A stretch of 64,000 nucleotides of DNA from contig CAVVJF010000009.1 of the NCBI GenBank assembly GCA_963748485.1, positions 124,001 through 188,000 of the forward strand, written 5' to 3'. Origin of the DNA: DASRWT01 sp963748485 (GTDB taxonomy: Bacteria > Methylomirabilota > Methylomirabilia > Rokubacteriales > CSP1-6). Positions 61,176-64,000 of the stretch are shown in pieces. The stretch's first letter is position 1, and each line of letters begins with the position of its first letter. The translations under genes and the position numbers were made by a program. The notes beneath the pieces are model-generated. The model was not told the DNA's origin. It saw only the letters and a list, made by a program, of their open reading frames with translations, and ran no database searches.

Positions 61176-61859
61176 ATGACGCCGGGCGAGGTCGGCGCGT
61201 GGAGGACGGTCGAGCGCCGGCGTCTGCTCGCCCAGCGCGAGGCCGTCGCGCCGGCGACACGCGAGGAGTGGCGCCGCCTGATCGACGGCCATCTCACGCG
61301 GGCCTTCCCCGGGCTGGCGTCAGCGACGGTGGCCTTCTGCTGGCCGATCCGCGGCGAGTACGACGCGCGCCCGCTGGCGCAGCGTCTGCGCGACGGCGGC
61401 GCGACCACCGCGCTGCCGGCGGTCGTGGCGCGGGGAGCGCCCCTGGTCTTTCGCGAGTGGCATCCCGATGTCCTGCTCGCGGCGGGTCCGCTCGGCATTC
61501 CGTACCCCGCGGGCTCTCCCGCGGTGGCGCCGACCACCGTGCTCGTGCCGATGATCGGCTGGGACGCGGCTGGTCATCGCCTCGGCTACGGCGGCGGCTA
61601 CTTCGATCGCACGCTGCCGAGCCTGCCACGGCGGCCCTGGGCCATCGGGGTAGGCTACGAGCTGAGCGCGCTGCCCACGATATATCCCCAGCCGTGGGAC
61701 GTGCCGATGGACTGGGTGGTCACAGAGCGCGGCGTCTACCGGCGGGATCCCACCGGCCTCGCCTTCCTCGGTGAAGGCATCGCGGGCTCGCCCGGGCTCC
61801 TCGCGTCGCCCGTGTGCTACGCGGACGAGGTCGCGCCCGGCGACCCGCCCAGCCCGTGA
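61176..61859 (+). CDS. 5-formyltetrahydrofolate cyclo-ligase
   Basis: A 227-residue protein of the 5-FTHF cyclo-ligase (YgfA/MTHFS) family, which uses ATP to convert 5-formyl-THF to 5,10-methenyl-THF. The N-terminal basic helix (WRTVERRRLLAQREAV), VAFCWPIRGEYDARPLA (about 49-65), GIPYPAGSPAV and the signature RLGYGGGYFDRTLP (about 135-148) are present. The C-terminal 35 residues beyond the family core are extra. Start ATG 61176 is chosen; an ATG at 61164 is also in frame. It is followed after 79 bp by the D-aminoacylase-like gene. Confidence 0.93.
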   Translation: MTPGEVGAWRTVERRRLLAQREAVAPATREEWRRLIDGHLTRAFPGLASATVAFCWPIRGEYDARPLAQRLRDGGATTALPAVVARGAPLVFREWHPDVLLAAGPLGIPYPAGSPAVAPTTVLVPMIGWDAAGHRLGYGGGYFDRTLPSLPRRPWAIGVGYELSALPTIYPQPWDVPMDWVVTERGVYRRDPTGLAFLGEGIAGSPGLLASPVCYADEVAPGDPPSP

Positions 61860-61938
61860 GGCGGGGCCGGTGGGCGGCGCGGGCGCAGCGGGCGGGTCGG
61901 TGGTACGATCGCCCCCGCGAACCGAGGAGGAATCGGCC

Positions 61939-63612
61939 ATGACCTACGACGTGGTGATCAAGGGCGGTCTCGTGGTGGACGGTACCGGCGCGCCGGCACG
62001 CCAGGCGGACGTGGCGATCGCGGGCGCGAAGATCGCCGAGATCGGCCGCGTGACCTCGGGCGCCGAACGGGTCATCGACGCCGCCGGTCTGGTGGTCGCG
62101 CCCGGCTTCATCGACCCGCATACCCACTACGACGCCCAGATCTGCTGGGACGGCGCGGTGACGCCCTCGTCGTGGCACGGCGTCACCAGCGTGATCATGG
62201 GCAATTGCGGTGTCGGCATCGCGCCCTGCAAGCCCAAGGCGCGCGAGATCGCCATGCGCGATCTGGTCAATGTGGAAGCGATCCCCTTCGACGTCCTCAA
62301 CATGGGCATCACGTGGGACTGGGAGTCCTTCCCCGAGTTCATCGCGGCGGCGGGGCGCCGGCGCCCCGCGCTCAACCTCGGCTTCCTCGCGCCGCTGACA
62401 CCGTTCCGCCACTACGTCATGGGCGAGGCGTCGATGGAGCGCGCGGCCACGGCCGACGAGACGGCGCGGATCAAGGCGCTGCTCGGTGAGGCGATCGACG
62501 CTGGCGCCTTCGGCTTCTCGACCACCATCCTCAACCAGCACGTCGGCTTCCAGGGCCGGCCGCTCGCCTGCCGCAACGCCAGCCGCGACGAGCTCAAGGC
62601 CTACGCCAACGCCCTCAAGGAGCGCGGCAAGGGCGCCATCGAGATCGCGCTGACGCGCAAGATCGCCGTGATGGACGACGAGGAGTACGCGCTGCTGGAC
62701 TTCCTGCTGCGCGAGAGCGACCGGCACGTGACCTTCCTGGCCCTCTTCGACCGCGACGATATCCCGGAAGCGGTGCGCGACACGCTGAAGAAGGCGGCGC
62801 CGCTGATCGCGCGGGGCGCAAGGCCGCAGACCTCGCCCCTGCCCCTCACGCGCGACATCAACATGCGCAACCCCTTCTCCTTTGCCGCCTTCCCCAGCTG
62901 GAACCGCGTGTTCGTGGACAAGTCCAAGCCCGCCCAGGCCGCCGTCTACGCCGACCCCGCCTTCCGCAACCAGTTCCGCGAGGAGCTCAAGCAGCCGATG
63001 GCCTTCGGCAACTGGGCGCGCATCAATGTCCACGAGGTCCAGTCGCCGGCGCTGAAGGCGCTGGAGGGGCGCTCCATCGCGGACATCGCGAAGGAGCAGG
63101 GCAAGGACGGCGTCGACGCCTTCCTGGACCTGACCCTCCAGGACGATCTGGACGTCGAGTTCACCATGGCCTCGTTCAATACCCGGGTGGACCGCATGAC
63201 GGAGATCCTGAACGACAAGAGCGTGCTGGTGGCGCTGGGCGACGGTGGCGCCCATGTGGACATGCTGTGCGACGCCGGCTACCCTACCTACCTGCTGGGC
63301 ACGTGGGTGCGCGAGCGGCAGGCGCTGACGCTGGAGGAAGGGGTGCGGCGGCTCACGTCGGATCCCGCCGAGGTCTTCGGCGTCCGCGACCGCGGCCGCC
63401 TCGCGCCCGGGCTCGCCGCGGACGTGGCCATCTTCGACGCGACCCGCGTGGGCTCGACGAACCGCGGCGAGCGGCGCTTCGACCTGCCCGGGGGGGCCAA
63501 GCGCATGGTCATGCCCTCGCGCGGCGTCGAGTACACGGTGGTCAACGGCGCCGTCACCTGGGCCGACGGCAAGCTCACCGGGGCCGCCGCGGGCGAGGTG
63601 CTGCGGTCCTAG
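61939..63612 (+). CDS. N-acyl-D-amino-acid deacylase family amidohydrolase
   Basis: A 557-residue metal-dependent amidohydrolase. The metal-binding motif is FIDPHTHYDAQ (about 58-68), followed by MGNCGVGIAPCKP (about 90-102), where Cys96-like residues bind zinc in D-aminoacylases. A late GDGGAHVDMLCDAG (about 435-448) contains the catalytic Asp region, and GRLAPGLAADVAIFDATRVG is the C-terminal beta domain. It is close to the truncated gene at 1-1243. The Shine-Dalgarno is GAGGAGG. It cleaves an N-acyl or related amide; the substrate is unknown. Confidence 0.9.
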   Translation: MTYDVVIKGGLVVDGTGAPARQADVAIAGAKIAEIGRVTSGAERVIDAAGLVVAPGFIDPHTHYDAQICWDGAVTPSSWHGVTSVIMGNCGVGIAPCKPKAREIAMRDLVNVEAIPFDVLNMGITWDWESFPEFIAAAGRRRPALNLGFLAPLTPFRHYVMGEASMERAATADETARIKALLGEAIDAGAFGFSTTILNQHVGFQGRPLACRNASRDELKAYANALKERGKGAIEIALTRKIAVMDDEEYALLDFLLRESDRHVTFLALFDRDDIPEAVRDTLKKAAPLIARGARPQTSPLPLTRDINMRNPFSFAAFPSWNRVFVDKSKPAQAAVYADPAFRNQFREELKQPMAFGNWARINVHEVQSPALKALEGRSIADIAKEQGKDGVDAFLDLTLQDDLDVEFTMASFNTRVDRMTEILNDKSVLVALGDGGAHVDMLCDAGYPTYLLGTWVRERQALTLEEGVRRLTSDPAEVFGVRDRGRLAPGLAADVAIFDATRVGSTNRGERRFDLPGGAKRMVMPSRGVEYTVVNGAVTWADGKLTGAAAGEVLRS

Positions 63613-63622
63613 GCGTGACGCG

Positions 63623-64000
63623 CTGAGCTTCGCGACTCCCGACTTCTTCCTCCGGCGGATCCGCGAGATCGTGCGGCGAGCGCCCGTCGTGTGCGGACCG
63701 GAAACGAGCGCGCGCGAGGCCGCCCAGCTGATGACGCGCGAGCGGGTGGGCTCGCTCATCGTCGTCGCCCCGGATGGCGCGCTGCGCGGCATCACCACCG
63801 ATCGGGACCTCCGACAGAAGATCGTGGGGGAGGCGCGCGATCCCTCCACGGCCCTCAGGGACATCATGTCGGCGCCCGTCTACACCATCGCGCCGTCGGC
63901 GTTCGCCTTCGACGCCATGGTCGAGATGACCCGCCGCGAGATCCGGCATCTCGCCGTCGTGGACGGCGGCCGGCTGGTGGGCGTCCTCTCGGCGCGCGAT
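63623..64000 (+). CDS. CBS-domain protein, truncated by window edge
   Basis: The frame encodes about 126 residues and runs off the right edge. Two CBS repeats are visible. The first is VCGPETSAREAAQLMTRERVGSLIVV then GITTDRDLRQKIV; the second is IMSAPVYTIAPSAFAFDAMVEM then IRHLAVVDGGRLVGVLSARD. An N-terminal TPDFFLRRIREIV segment resembles the start of DUF294-type cyclic-nucleotide/CBS proteins, but no cNMP domain precedes it. The start is unresolved: a CTG at 63623 or the GTG at 63671, with no ATG upstream. CBS pairs bind adenosyl nucleotides. Confidence 0.7.
   Translation, partial: MSFATPDFFLRRIREIVRRAPVVCGPETSAREAAQLMTRERVGSLIVVAPDGALRGITTDRDLRQKIVGEARDPSTALRDIMSAPVYTIAPSAFAFDAMVEMTRREIRHLAVVDGGRLVGVLSARD

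Overview
The window is very GC-rich DNA with tightly packed genes, many 4-bp start/stop overlaps (ATGA, GTGA) and frequent GTG or TTG starts. The gene content is FMN/F420-type LLM oxidoreductases, CaiB/BaiF CoA-transferase, acyl-CoA dehydrogenases, MaoC hydratases, D-aminoacylase-like amidohydrolases and ABC importers for organic solutes. This suggests a free-living, metabolically versatile soil or sediment bacterium, perhaps a Rokubacteria/NC10-like lineage. That placement is inference: the window has no rRNA or other phylogenetic marker. I see no tRNA, rRNA, CRISPR array, insertion sequence or prophage, and no gene-free stretch over 300 bases; the longest gaps are 11877-12102 and 29743-29932.

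Layout. 1-2797 (minus): a truncated amidohydrolase, a nitroreductase and an LLM oxidoreductase. 2888-4422 (plus): a ribosome hibernation (HPF-like) protein followed by a baeRF/VLRF1-type release-factor-like protein. 4441-10892: an SDR, a CinA-C protein, a sirtuin, an alpha/beta hydrolase, an FMN hydroxyacid oxidase and a zinc alcohol dehydrogenase. 10925-11876 (minus): two recently duplicated type IV pilins with a sigma-54-like promoter upstream and a strong terminator between them. 12103-12790: PdxH and a 2H phosphoesterase. 13328-17648 (minus): a peptide-type ABC importer without ATPases, translationally overlapped with two MaoC hydratases. 17813-25999 (plus): a catabolic operon of nine genes (amidohydrolase, racemase/CoA transferase, enoyl-CoA hydratase, GlcG-like, OsmC-like, methyltransferase, dienelactone hydrolase, two acyl-CoA dehydrogenases).

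25980-38151: a duplicated-repeat membrane protein, RNase D, SDR, pirin, a zinc-ribbon protein, EttA, small membrane proteins, a class I aldolase beside fructose-bisphosphatase (gluconeogenesis), a PhoU-like protein, and a run of four secreted paralogues of unknown function. 38158-47118 (minus): a type I secretion locus with HlyD adaptor, ABC exporter with a degenerate C39 domain, a 1436-residue RTX protein with a lipase-like N-terminus, and a membrane-anchored WD40 protein. 47247-64000: a membrane protein, a cNMP-binding protein with an AI-2E-type permease, a VOC protein and amidohydrolase, a nitrate/sulfonate/taurine-type ABC importer, phospholipase D, an LLM oxidoreductase, a hybrid-sensor histidine kinase, a further amidohydrolase, 5-formyl-THF cyclo-ligase, a D-aminoacylase-like protein and a truncated CBS-domain protein.

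The strongest unexpected signal is in the OsmC-like gene (21654-22070). An in-frame TGA sits exactly where OsmC proteins have their second redox cysteine. Coding continues past it with OsmC-like sequence, a hairpin with a GGTC loop follows at bacterial SECIS spacing, and the next gene overlaps the extended stop by ATGA. I read it as a selenocysteine-containing OsmC protein.
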